Shown here piece by piece: positions 10,247-18,494 of a DNA stretch of 64,000 nucleotides. The DNA is from Methylocystis echinoides (GTDB lineage Bacteria > Pseudomonadota > Alphaproteobacteria > Rhizobiales > Beijerinckiaceae): the NCBI RefSeq assembly GCF_027923385.1, contig NZ_BSEC01000001.1:1438501-1502500 (forward strand). Reading direction: 5' to 3'. The notes under the pieces are model-generated. The model was given only the letters and a program-made list of their open reading frames with translations, ran no database searches and was not told where the DNA came from. The position numbers and the translations under genes were made by a program. Position 1 is the first letter of the stretch. The number at the start of each line of letters is the position of its first letter.

Positions 10247-10364
10247 GACGGCCTCCAAATGACAAGGCCGCCCCGATAGCATGAGCCCGCCCCCAGGAGA
10301 ATGACCCCCGACGTTGCGGCGGAAGGAGGCTTCCTGTAGAAGAGAGACAGCCGACTCACGGCAC

Positions 10365-10441
10365 GCGCCCGTAGCTCAGCTGGATAGAGTGCTGCCCTCC
10401 GAAGGCAGAGGTCGCACGTTCGAATCGTGCCGGGCGCGCCA
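10365..10441 (+). tRNA. tRNA-Arg (CCG)
   Basis: A 77-nt cloverleaf: acceptor GCGCCCG paired with CGGGCGC, discriminator G and encoded CCA. The anticodon stem is CTGCC/GGCAG and the loop CTCCGAA gives anticodon CCG, decoding CGG. The sequence downstream changes to a more A+T-rich patch, and tRNA-Arg genes are frequent island insertion sites. Confidence 0.95.
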
Positions 10442-10878
10442 GTAAAATCAGCAGGTTAGCAAAAAGCTGAAGGCCCAGGGGATTGGTCTGGCAACCATAT
10501 AGCTACCAGCAAGCAGCCTTTCTTGTAGCTCTGAAATCCCGATGGACACGGCTCCGGTACGCTGAGCCGGGGTGTCGGGACCTTGCAGGCGGCGAAGAAG
10601 GCTGGAGCCTATGCCGTCGAGATCACCCCAGAGCGGATTTTTTGCGACCTAGTCAGACGTCAGCAATCCCCCTCGCTGTGCCTTAGATACTAGCTGGCGT
10701 TGCTTGGCCAATTCGAGGCAAAACTCGACTGACCTATCCAGTTCGAGAGGCGATTGCTCTCGCTGCACGTCGGCCAACGGAATGCCGAGACGAAATTACT
10801 CAGCACCCTGATCCGGGCTCGGGACCCGCCGCCTGTCCCAGGACTCTATGCTTGCCAACGCTGCAACGGACATTCGAG
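10442..10878. other. Gap after tRNA-Arg with a possible gene remnant
   Basis: Nothing intact is seen. The plus-strand frame from 10,533 to 10,687 is open without a good start. It reads GTLSRGVGTLQAAKKAG then AYAVEITPERIF, reminiscent of small proteins found next to integrases in rhizobial islands. It may be the remnant of a mobile element that used the tRNA as its target. This resemblance is from memory and weak. Confidence 0.35.
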
Positions 10879-11982
10879 CTATTCTCGCCAAAGCGCCTGC
10901 GTGCTGCAGCGAAACGCCCCGCCCAGCTTCCTGGAAACTCTGAGGTCGAGATACTCAACCTTGACGCCTTTGCGGGCAATACGGTCGCCGATGTGTTTGA
11001 ACGCCGGATCAGTCACATAGACGTATGGCGAGATCGGCAGGCCGTTCGTCGCCAGCTCAAATGCCTCGTCTTTCGTGACGTCAATGCGCTCCCAACCTCT
11101 CAATTGCGGCGGCAGCCCCTCTAAAAGTGCTGGCGCATGAACGATTATCAAGCCGGGGCGTATGAAGCCCAGAGCACAATCGAGATGAAGGACATTGGGC
11201 GCGAGCTTTATCGGCTGCACGATGTATCCCTGCGGCCCAAGATGTTTCCGCAGGAAATCGACGCCTCTCTTTGAAGAGGCCAGCCCCGACAGGCCAACAA
11301 AAACATAACGGTCTACCACCAGCACATCGCCCCCTTCAATGTAAGGGCTATTGTCAACGCTTGTGGTGCTGGGTGGCGACGGGAGCGGCACGGCGTCGGG
11401 TTGTGGCGCTGCGATGTAGGAGCAACTTGCGGGATAGACCCTTGAATCCATCAACGAGCGGCTTGCCAATACCTCCAAACGCCGATGAGGGAAACGAAGC
11501 GCCCCTTCAATCACGTTATTTCCGACCGTAAACCAAGGGTCGCGAACAAACGAGTTTGAATATCCCGCTATACCCCCGGCCAGCTTCTGCTCTGTCGTTA
11601 GAAGGTCGGGACGCAAGACTTCGACGCGATGCGCCTGAAGCAACTGGGCCAGATTTGCGCGCTCCTGCTCCCATTGCTTCTGGAGGCCAGAATCAACCTC
11701 AGAAAGATCATGTCCTCTCAGGGCCTTAACCAGCGGAATGCTCTCCTGCGGCAAGAAAGACAGAATGTAATTCCACTGTGCTTCCGTCAGGAAACTTTCA
11801 TCGGGAAGGCGGATTTGAGACTGAGCAACGATCGCAGTGCGAAGCTGAGCAAACTCGCTCCTTACGAATATTCTGGTGCGCGGATAAAAACCTGTCTGAC
11901 TGTTGGCCTCGGTCGCAACGGTCGCGATCCCAGCCAGGGTCGCCATAGGAAGCGCTCCGATCAAATTACGTTTGGTTATCAT
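10879..11982 (-). CDS. Exported amidinotransferase-family protein
   Basis: 367 residues from ATG 11980-11982. The first 30 residues form a signal peptide (MITKRNLIGALPMATLAGI, then small residues and a likely cut near NSQ). The rest has the guanidino-modifying alpha/beta-propeller signatures: FVRDPWFTVGNNVIEGALRF, SPYIEGGDVLVVDRYVFVG, the catalytic His in NVLHLDCALGFI and the catalytic Cys in KLGGAFRCSTQAL at the C-terminus. It looks closest to glycine/inosamine amidinotransferases; a deiminase activity cannot be excluded. Most relatives are cytoplasmic, so the export signal is unusual. The gene is more A+T-rich than its surroundings and follows tRNA-Arg, suggesting acquisition by transfer. 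Confidence 0.72.
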   Translation of the reverse strand: MITKRNLIGALPMATLAGIATVATEANSQTGFYPRTRIFVRSEFAQLRTAIVAQSQIRLPDESFLTEAQWNYILSFLPQESIPLVKALRGHDLSEVDSGLQKQWEQERANLAQLLQAHRVEVLRPDLLTTEQKLAGGIAGYSNSFVRDPWFTVGNNVIEGALRFPHRRLEVLASRSLMDSRVYPASCSYIAAPQPDAVPLPSPPSTTSVDNSPYIEGGDVLVVDRYVFVGLSGLASSKRGVDFLRKHLGPQGYIVQPIKLAPNVLHLDCALGFIRPGLIIVHAPALLEGLPPQLRGWERIDVTKDEAFELATNGLPISPYVYVTDPAFKHIGDRIARKGVKVEYLDLRVSRKLGGAFRCSTQALWRE

Positions 11983-12376
11983 TGCTAATTCCGGTCTGTC
12001 CAAACCAACAAGCCAAATCGCGGCTATAATTGGAGGCTCGCAAGAATGAGCAAAGCTTGCAAGTTTATAGTCAGGCGGCACTTAGTCGCGGCCCGCTGAA
12101 TTTTACCCAACCATCAACAGCGCAATTACCAACCCATTTCCAGAAACTGCGGAAAATCAGTTAACTGAGGAAATGCCCGCGAGCCGCTGGGTGCGTAGGG
12201 CGCTGACCCGATGGCTCCCCGATTCCTGCGACTGGAGCTTAATCGAAGACCAACCCGGCGGGATCACGCGCGTCTATAGCGTCAACGGCGGTGAGAAGGG
12301 CTCGTGCCACTGGTGCGGGAATCCGCACTGGAACAATGCCACATGCCGGCTGTTCTCCGGTCTCGGGAGAACAAAA
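11983..12376. other. Gap with no gene
   Basis: About 390 bases between the divergent amidinotransferase gene and the small glycine-rich protein. The left half is more A+T-rich and presumably holds the amidinotransferase promoter. An open frame from 12,173 merges into the next gene, but its extra N-terminal part looks non-coding. Confidence 0.5.
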
Positions 12377-12610
12377 ATGAAAAAAGCCGTCGTGATGATC
12401 CTGCTTGCGTTGCCGCTATCCATCCCGGCCGAGACGGCGCACGCCAAGGGCTGCATCAAGGGTGCGCTCGCAGGCGGCGTCATCGGTCATTACGCGGGTC
12501 GCCACTGCGCGCTCGGAGCGATTGCCGGGTGTCTCTATGGTCGACATGAGGCGAACAGGCGCCACGACGCTTACAGCGGGCGGCGCGAGCCCGTTCGCGG
12601 CTGGATTTGA
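12377..12610 (+). CDS. Small exported glycine-rich protein
   Basis: 77 residues from ATG 12377. It begins with a clear signal peptide (MKKAVVMILLALPLSIPAET, cut near AHA). The mature part, KGCIKGALAGGVIGHYAGRH followed by CALGAIAGCLYGRHEANRRH, alternates Gly and Ala like a glycine-zipper or 2TM segment and has three cysteines. Short proteins of this kind are widespread in Hyphomicrobiales and are probably envelope-associated. No function can be assigned. An in-frame upstream extension to 12,173 exists but would bury the signal peptide. Confidence 0.65.
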   Translation: MKKAVVMILLALPLSIPAETAHAKGCIKGALAGGVIGHYAGRHCALGAIAGCLYGRHEANRRHDAYSGRREPVRGWI

Positions 12611-12673
12611 GCGCCGCTGCTTACGGGGTTGGAAGCCGGACGACTTCGCCGTCCGGCCAGATATCTTTTCACC

Positions 12674-13000
12674 CTACTCGACCACCGGGGGCGGCGGGTT
12701 GAAGGGGCAGTCGCCAATCGATGTCGCGGTGCTCGCGAGATATTTGTCGAGGGTCTGATACACCCACGGCCCATTCCCCGTGCCGAATAGCGCGAAGCCC
12801 TCCGTCCATTCGTAGAGATAGAACCCACAACAGCCCTGATATTTCCTTTGGAAGAACGCAAAACGCGTACGGTAGGGGTTGAACATGTAGTGGTAACGCG
12901 TCTTGATCGACGTCTTCCTGCATGGATAGGGGATGAAGCCCCACTTCCAGCAAATTCCCCATTCCGTGACCGAGACCTGTTCTCTGTCCCCACAAGCCAT
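12674..13000 (-). CDS. Small Cys- and aromatic-rich protein of unknown function
   Basis: 108 residues from the ATG at 12998-13000, chosen because TGGAGG lies 7 bases upstream; in-frame ATGs at 13010 and 13013 are alternatives. The sequence is rich in Trp, Tyr, Phe and Cys (EWGICWKWGFIPYPC, RYHYMFNPYRTRFAFF, YQGCCGFYLYEW) and ends in a Pro run. There is no signal peptide or transmembrane helix. The composition is unlike shadow translation of GC-rich DNA, which supports it as a real gene. I do not recognise the family. It is followed on the same strand's upstream side by another small Cys-containing gene, possibly a pair. Confidence 0.6.
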   Translation of the reverse strand: MACGDREQVSVTEWGICWKWGFIPYPCRKTSIKTRYHYMFNPYRTRFAFFQRKYQGCCGFYLYEWTEGFALFGTGNGPWVYQTLDKYLASTATSIGDCPFNPPPPVVE

Positions 13001-13225
13001 TTTCGCCTCCATCATTTTGCAACGCAATGTCGTAGGACCTAGAGGGCGCGGACGGCGGAGCAAGTCGCGGAGGCGTAAAAATGGGAGTCGCAGCAATAAT
13101 CGTCATCACGCGCAGCTCAACCGACGCAGCCTGTCCGGCGTCGTCAGAGGATCGACGCTGACTGCAGGGTCGGACAGACCGCCGAGACTGTGCGGCGCCG
13201 GCGAATTCCTGGCGCCTGCGGCCAT

Positions 13226-13654
13226 TCATCCTGTTTTGGCCCCGGCCCTGTCTGGCGTTTCGCTCAGCGGTTCGGGGCGCTTCTCCGCCTTTGCGGCGCG
13301 CTTGCGCGGGTCAAGAGGAATGACCGGCTTGAGGCAATAAACGAAGCCCATATAGAAGCAGCGGCAAAGAACGCTCGGGATCTCCCGGAAACATTGCGGC
13401 GGCGCCTCGTCCAGGTCTTCGGCGCACATGAAGACGTCATATCCGCCGCGCTCGTCCGGGCCGAAGGGTGCGAATTCATAATTCCACTGGAACCGTCCGT
13501 CGCTCTCGTCCAGCAGGCGCGCCGCGATCACGGACAGCTTTGCTATACCCGCCCCCTGGAAGGTGTTCTCGGCCCATTCCGGCGATCGAGCGGCAAAAAC
13601 CGCTGAATCTCCAAAAACACGCTCACCGCCATGCTCGACTAATATTAGTCGCAT
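13226..13654 (-). CDS. Small protein of unknown function
   Basis: 142 residues from ATG 13652-13654, with AAAGGG about 10 bases upstream. The N-terminal half (MRLILVEHGGERVFGDSA, FQWNYEFAPFGPDERGG) is an acidic folded domain. Then comes a Cys-rich stretch (IPSVLCRCFYMGFVYCL) and a charged Lys/Arg/Pro tail. No known motif is recognised. It is on the same strand as the 108-residue Cys/aromatic protein, 225 bases upstream of it, so the two may be transcribed together. Codon use looks genuine. Confidence 0.58.
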   Translation of the reverse strand: MRLILVEHGGERVFGDSAVFAARSPEWAENTFQGAGIAKLSVIAARLLDESDGRFQWNYEFAPFGPDERGGYDVFMCAEDLDEAPPQCFREIPSVLCRCFYMGFVYCLKPVIPLDPRKRAAKAEKRPEPLSETPDRAGAKTG

Positions 13655-14109
13655 GGGCGCACACCCTTTCCCACCTGGTTTTTCTTGATTTTGCCTAAGC
13701 CTTGCACGCAGACCACGTGAAGGGAATCGGGGGAAACACGTAGGCGCGCGCTGTTTATCCAACAGCCCGCGGCGGCCGCGACGTGTCTGACCCACATGCG
13801 GCGACTGACCTGTTCAGGCGCTCACGCGCCTCTTTGGGCCGGCCGCACCACCCGTTTCCGGCGCAGGCCGATTGAAAAGGCGGGGCTTTCCGGAGCCAAG
13901 GAGGCCGGGGGCGCTCGCAGGGGTCATGGTTGCGAAAGGGAGGGAAGCGTGCTTCAAGAGCGTCGCCGGTGGTTTCGTCGATCAGTCGGCGCCAGGTTGC
14001 TTCATCTTCAGGCTGAGGCGGCGTCGCTGCTTTCTGATCGGCTGTTCCGCTTCCAAGCGTCGACGGAACGGCCCTGTCAGCGTGTTTCCTCCCTTTCAGG
14101 TTCGTACCC
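13655..14109. other. Leader region upstream of the helicase, no gene seen
   Basis: About 455 bases with overlapping open frames on both strands, none with a convincing protein. It holds the divergent promoters for the small unknown gene and the DEAD-box helicase. A long untranslated leader for the helicase is possible, since cold-induced helicase mRNAs often have one, but no structure is demonstrated. Confidence 0.45.
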
Positions 14110-15825
14110 GTGACCTTTTCAAAAATCAGCGATCCGCTCGCTCGCGCGCTTGCGGATCGCAACTACGACGCCCTCACGCCGGTGCAGGCCGCGGTTCTGG
14201 CGAGCGAGGCGGAGGGCGGCGACATTCTCGTTTCCGCTCAGACAGGTTCGGGCAAGACGGTCGCCTACGGGTTGGCGATCGCCTCCAGCGTTCTGCGCGA
14301 GGCGGGCGGAACGGAAGCGCGAAAGCCGGGCGCCCTGATTGTCGCGCCGACGCGCGAGCTTGCCCTGCAGGTCGAACGCGAACTCGGCTGGCTTTACGAA
14401 CACGCCGCGACCCAGATCGTGGCCTGCGTCGGCGGAATGGATGCGCGCCTCGAACGTCGAAAGCTGTCCGAGGGCGCCCATATCGTTGTCGGCACGCCCG
14501 GTCGTCTGCGCGATCATATCGAGCGCGGCGGTTTGGACACGAGAGGACTTGCGGCCGTCGTCCTCGACGAAGCCGACGAGATGCTCGACCTCGGCTTCCG
14601 CGAAGACCTCGAGTTCATTCTGGAGGCGACGCCGCCTGAAAGGCGAACCCTGCTGTTCTCCGCGACCATGCCGAAAGGCATCGTGACGCTCGCCAAACGC
14701 TACCAGCGCAATGCGCGGCGGATAGACGTCGCCCGCGGGGAGCGCGGGCATGCGGACATCGACTACCGCGCGATCCGCGTGGCGCCCAATGAGACGGAGC
14801 TCGTGACGGTCAACCTCCTGCGGTACTTCGAGGCGCCGACGGCCATTGTCTTCTGCAACACGCGCGAATCCGTTCGTCATCTGCATGCGACCCTCCTCGA
14901 ACGCGGTTTTGCGGCCGTTCTTCTCTCAGGCGAACTGAGCCAGCATGAGCGAAATCACGCCATGCAGGCGCTTCGCGATGGACGGGCGCGCGTCTGCGTC
15001 GCAACCGATGTGGCGGCGCGCGGAATCGATCTGCCCAATCTGAGCCTCGTGGTCCATGCCGATCTCCCGCATAATGCGGAAGCCTTGCAGCATCGCAGCG
15101 GCCGCACCGGTCGCGCCGGCCGCAAGGGCGTCAGCGCGCTGCTCATTCCCGCCTCGCGCCGCCGGCGCGCCGAACGGCTGCTCGACGACGCGGGCGTTCA
15201 TGCGCAATGGAGCGGGCCGCCAACAGCGGAGGAGATCAACGAGCTCGACCAGAGCCGGATGCTCGAGGATCCGTTGCTGACGGAGACGCCGAGCGACGAG
15301 GATTTTCGCCTGGCGACGCTGCTTCTCGCGGAGCGAACGCCCGAGCAGCTCGGCGCCGCGCTGGTGCGCCTTTACCGTTCGCGTCTGCCCGCCATCGAGC
15401 AGGTGGTTGACCCCGGACAGGAGACGCGAAGCCGCGAGCCGCGCGGTCCCTCCGTCAAAAGCCGGAGCGCCTCGGGCGAACGCGCGCATCCGGCGGCGCT
15501 GCCGGGCGAGCCGACGTGGTTTCGCCTCAACATCGGCCGCAAGAAGAACGCTGATCCGAAATGGCTGCTGCCAATGTTGTGCCGCAGGGGAAGCGTCACG
15601 AAACAGGATATCGGCGCGATCCGCATTTTCGACCATGAGACCAAGGTTGAAATTGCGGAGCATGTGTCCGAGGAATTCGCGGTCAATATGGCGCGCCCGA
15701 GCGGCGACAACATCCGCGCTGAAAGATCAACCGCGCCGACCGGGCCGCGACGCACGTCGGCGCCGGAACGCGCCAAGCCAAGAACCGGCGCGAAGAAGAA
15801 GCACAAGGACGGGCCGAAAAGCTGA
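14110..15825 (+). CDS. DEAD-box ATP-dependent RNA helicase with DbpA RNA-binding domain
   Basis: 571 residues from a GTG at 14110 (MTFSKISDPLARALADRNY). All helicase motifs are present: Q motif TPVQAAVL, motif I AQTGSGKTVAYG, Ia PTRELALQ, Ib GTPGRLRDHI, II VVLDEADEML, III FSATMP, V ATDVAARGIDLPN and VI HRSGRTGRAGRKG. Residues about 475-545 form the DbpA/CsdA-type RNA-binding fold (WFRLNIGRKKNADPKWLLPM). A Lys/Arg-rich tail ends in KKKHKDGPKS. This is the DeaD/CsdA architecture, implicated in ribosome assembly and cold-shock RNA remodelling. The naming between deaD, csdA and dbpA is not decided by sequence alone. Confidence 0.93.
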   Translation: MTFSKISDPLARALADRNYDALTPVQAAVLASEAEGGDILVSAQTGSGKTVAYGLAIASSVLREAGGTEARKPGALIVAPTRELALQVERELGWLYEHAATQIVACVGGMDARLERRKLSEGAHIVVGTPGRLRDHIERGGLDTRGLAAVVLDEADEMLDLGFREDLEFILEATPPERRTLLFSATMPKGIVTLAKRYQRNARRIDVARGERGHADIDYRAIRVAPNETELVTVNLLRYFEAPTAIVFCNTRESVRHLHATLLERGFAAVLLSGELSQHERNHAMQALRDGRARVCVATDVAARGIDLPNLSLVVHADLPHNAEALQHRSGRTGRAGRKGVSALLIPASRRRRAERLLDDAGVHAQWSGPPTAEEINELDQSRMLEDPLLTETPSDEDFRLATLLLAERTPEQLGAALVRLYRSRLPAIEQVVDPGQETRSREPRGPSVKSRSASGERAHPAALPGEPTWFRLNIGRKKNADPKWLLPMLCRRGSVTKQDIGAIRIFDHETKVEIAEHVSEEFAVNMARPSGDNIRAERSTAPTGPRRTSAPERAKPRTGAKKKHKDGPKS

Positions 15826-15834
15826 GTGTGGGGA

Positions 15835-16587
15835 TTATTGCCGGACCGCCGGGGCGGCGCGGCGATCGACGCGCGTCGCGATCCAGATGACATGCCGCGC
15901 GCCGCCGCGGCCGCCATTGGCGCGGACCTTGATTTCCTCGACGCCGAACCCGACCTTGTGGAGTCGCTGCGTGAAGGCCCGATCCGGGCCGGAGGACCAG
16001 ACCGCCAGCACGCCGCCCGGGCGCAGCGCTTCACGCGCCGCCCGCAATCCCGCCAGATGGTACAGGCTGTCATTGGATGCGCGCGTCAGCCCCTCGGGCC
16101 CGTTATCCACGTCGAGCAGGATGGCGTCATAGGACGCATGCGCGGCGTGGATGAGCTGGCCGACGTCTGTTTCCCGGATGGAGACGCGCGCGTCGGTGAG
16201 GCTTGTTCCGTGGAGATCGGCCATCGGGCCGCGCGCCCACGCGACCACCGCCGGAACGAGTTCCGCGACGACCACCTGCGCCTTTGGCGAGACGACCGCA
16301 AGCACGGCCCGCAGCGTGAACCCCATGCCAAGCCCGCCGATGAGAATGCGCGGCTCCCCGCGCGACTGAATTCTTTCATAAGAGAGCGTCGCGAGCGCCT
16401 GTTCCGAGCCGCTCAGACGACTGTTCATCAATTCATTATTGCCGAGCATGATCGAAAATTCCGCGCCCCGGCGCATGAGCCGCAACGCGCCCTCCCCGCC
16501 GGGAATTTGCGCCGTATCGATCAGGGACCAGGGGATCACGCTTGCCTCTTCATCCGCCGCGAAGGTGATTGATTGTCGCCCGCTCAA
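15835..16587 (-). CDS. Spermidine synthase-like SAM-binding protein
   Basis: 250 residues from a TTG at 16585-16587, which overlaps the stop of the upstream gene (TTGA). It has the propylamine-transferase-like methyltransferase fold: ILIGGLGMGFTLRAVL as glycine-rich loop, VVVAELVPAVVAWAR with the acidic ribose ligand, and YDAILLDVDNGPEG. The N-terminal domain of true spermidine synthases is reduced, and the usual substrate-site sequences are not evident. It may be a methyltransferase or a SpeE-like orphan; the exact reaction is open. Translational coupling with the DUF938 methyltransferase suggests a shared role. Confidence 0.72.
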   Translation of the reverse strand: MSGRQSITFAADEEASVIPWSLIDTAQIPGGEGALRLMRRGAEFSIMLGNNELMNSRLSGSEQALATLSYERIQSRGEPRILIGGLGMGFTLRAVLAVVSPKAQVVVAELVPAVVAWARGPMADLHGTSLTDARVSIRETDVGQLIHAAHASYDAILLDVDNGPEGLTRASNDSLYHLAGLRAAREALRPGGVLAVWSSGPDRAFTQRLHKVGFGVEEIKVRANGGRGGARHVIWIATRVDRRAAPAVRQ

Positions 16588-17207
16588 TCCTGCCGGGGGC
16601 TGACGCTGCGGCGGAAGATCAAGCTTAAATTATTCGCGGGCATGCCGACAACCTCGGGCCCATCGAAGCCCGACTCGCGGGCGAGCTCGGCGACGGCCTC
16701 CAGATCGCGCACGCCCCAGGCGGGGTTCTGGACGCGAAGACCTGCGTCGAACTGCGCGTTGCTCGCAGCCGTATGCGCGCCCCCCATCCTGTAGGGGCCA
16801 TAAAGATAGAGCGGGGCGCCGGCGGGAAGGATTCTGCCTGCATTACGAAACAAGCCCTCGGTCGCCGCCCACGGCGAAATATGGACCATGTTGATGCAGA
16901 TGAGCGCATCGACCTGCTCAATGGGCCAGGACGGTCCGGCGGCGTCGAGCGCGAGCGGCGGGCGAACATTGCCGACGCCGGAACAGGCCGTCCACGCCGC
17001 AATGCTGTCGCGGGCGTTGGGGCTCGGGTCCGATGGCGCAAAGGTCAGATCTGGCAGGCCGGCGGCGAAATGGACGATGTGCTCGCCGGAGCCGCTCGCC
17101 ACCTCCAGCACGAGTCCCTGCTTGGGCAAAACCGCGCGCAGGACATCGAGGATGGGCCCGCGATTGCGGATCGCTGCCGCCGAGGAAAGGCGTTTGTCAT
17201 CGTTCAT
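16584..17207 (-). CDS. DUF938 family SAM-dependent methyltransferase
   Basis: 207 residues from ATG 17205-17207. The start NRGPILDVLRAVLPKQG and the AdoMet loop LVLEVASGSGEHIVHFA are characteristic of DUF938. Later blocks are FAPSDPSPNARDSIAAW, ALICINMVHISPWAATEGL, LYLYGPYRMGG and NPAWGVRDLEAV. The family is widespread in Proteobacteria and its substrate is unknown. Its TGA overlaps the TTG start of the spermidine synthase-like gene. The YaiI-type gene lies only 4 bases upstream, so the three are probably one operon. Confidence 0.85.
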   Translation of the reverse strand: MNDDKRLSSAAAIRNRGPILDVLRAVLPKQGLVLEVASGSGEHIVHFAAGLPDLTFAPSDPSPNARDSIAAWTACSGVGNVRPPLALDAAGPSWPIEQVDALICINMVHISPWAATEGLFRNAGRILPAGAPLYLYGPYRMGGAHTAASNAQFDAGLRVQNPAWGVRDLEAVAELARESGFDGPEVVGMPANNLSLIFRRSVSPRQD

Positions 17208-17211
17208 CCGC

Positions 17212-17685
17212 TTATCCCGATTGGCCAGACGCGCGCTTTCTCTTCTCGCGGGCGAGCGTCTGATCCAGAATTTGAAGGAAACGCGACCGGTCTGACGCGG
17301 AAAATGGCGGAGGACCGCCGGTCGCTTCACCGGTCGAGCGAATGTGCTCCATCAATGCGCGCTGCGCCAGCGCCAGGCCAATGGAGTCCTCGGTGAAAGC
17401 GCGTCCATAGGGCGCAATCGCATGGGCCTCCCTGGCCAGCACGCGCGCGGCCAGCGGTATATCGCTGGTGACGACGACATCGCCGGCGACAACATGCTCG
17501 ACGATCCAGTCATCGGCGACGTCCGGGCCCGCATTCACGATCATCCGCGTGATCAACGGAGACGAGGGAATTTGCATGAAGCTGTTTGAAACGACGAGCG
17601 TGTGTAGCCCGTAGCGGATCGCGACCTTGTAGGTCTCCTCCTTAACCGGGCAGGCGTCTGCGTCTATGTAGATTTTCGTGGTCAC
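17212..17685 (-). CDS. YaiI/YqxD family protein (DUF188)
   Basis: 157 residues if the GTG at 17683-17685 is used (VTTKIYIDADACPVKEE); the frame is open further upstream but that part is unlike the family. Diagnostic segments are YIDADACPVKEETYKVA, LVVSNSFMQIPSS, ADDWIVEHVVAGDVVVTSD and PYGRAFTEDSIG. The family has a PIN-like nuclease fold with conserved acidic residues, but its biological role is uncertain. It appears to be the first gene of the run with the DUF938 and spermidine synthase-like genes. Confidence 0.88.
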   Translation of the reverse strand: MTTKIYIDADACPVKEETYKVAIRYGLHTLVVSNSFMQIPSSPLITRMIVNAGPDVADDWIVEHVVAGDVVVTSDIPLAARVLAREAHAIAPYGRAFTEDSIGLALAQRALMEHIRSTGEATGGPPPFSASDRSRFLQILDQTLAREKRKRASGQSG

Positions 17686-17735
17686 GACCAGAGTATAGCA
17701 CAGGGGCTCATCGGGGTCGCCGCCGAAAAAACAAC

Positions 17736-18494
17736 CTAGAGAAGTTCCTTCCATCTCAGCGCGAAATATTCCGCGTCGCGCAATTTATAGCCGATCTTTC
17801 CAATCTGCTCGTCGAAGAAATAGCCGATCTTTCCGTTTATGGTTTCATGCATCTTGTCGCCAATGAGGTCCGAATGAAAATATTTCGTGGCGACCTTGTC
17901 CGCTTCAGTCCCTACCGCAAATGCGTGCGTGTCCACCTGGAGAACGCAGACATTCGACGTGCGGAGCGATTGCGCAATGAACTTGAATGTCTCCGCCGTT
18001 AAAAAATGCTCGACATGCAAAACATTTCCATAAACTGTGATGCGCGCGTCATGCGTGTCTTCCTTGCGGCTTGTCCACAAGGTCGAATCTCCTGCTGTCC
18101 TGATTGAAATGCGCGCGCAAATCAGCGGCAGATAGCGATAAAAGTCGACGACCCTCACATCGGTGTCGGACGGAAAGACCTTGCCGATGCCCGGTCTGAT
18201 GATGAATCCAAATCCCTCCAGAGACGGGCCGATAACGCTCCGCTCCGGCGGTTTTTTCCAGTTCGTTTCCACCAGGACGATTTCGACTGTCGTCGGCGCA
18301 TTCACGCCGATGACCTGTTCGTCCGTTCCCACATATCTTCCGGCGAACATCCCGCCTGGCGCGTGCGTGTTTTTGAGCAGTGAATCGCCGATGATGGCGC
18401 GTGGCACGCTGTAAATGTTTTTCATGATTTCAGCTAACATGCGCCGCTCATATTGCTTGGTGTTCTGCAACACGTTCAGCCCGGGCAGGGGCAT
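17736..18494 (-). CDS. Hypothetical protein, A+T-richer than neighbours
   Basis: 252 residues from ATG 18492-18494. The composition is ordinary for a globular cytoplasmic protein, with no signal peptide or membrane helix. Segments such as KNIYSVPRAIIGDSLLKN, FGFIIRPGIGKVFPSD, ARITVYGNVLHVEHFL and KIGYFFDEQIGKIGYK do not match a family I know. Its codons use more A/T at third positions than adjacent genes, suggesting relatively recent transfer. It ends 51 bases before the YaiI-like gene begins, on the same strand, so read-through transcription into that operon is possible. Confidence 0.72.
   Translation of the reverse strand: MPLPGLNVLQNTKQYERRMLAEIMKNIYSVPRAIIGDSLLKNTHAPGGMFAGRYVGTDEQVIGVNAPTTVEIVLVETNWKKPPERSVIGPSLEGFGFIIRPGIGKVFPSDTDVRVVDFYRYLPLICARISIRTAGDSTLWTSRKEDTHDARITVYGNVLHVEHFLTAETFKFIAQSLRTSNVCVLQVDTHAFAVGTEADKVATKYFHSDLIGDKMHETINGKIGYFFDEQIGKIGYKLRDAEYFALRWKELL

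Noticed and set aside
13796-14162. Open frames on both strands in the helicase leader
   Set aside because: Both are Arg/Pro/Gly-rich; neither has a plausible start signal.
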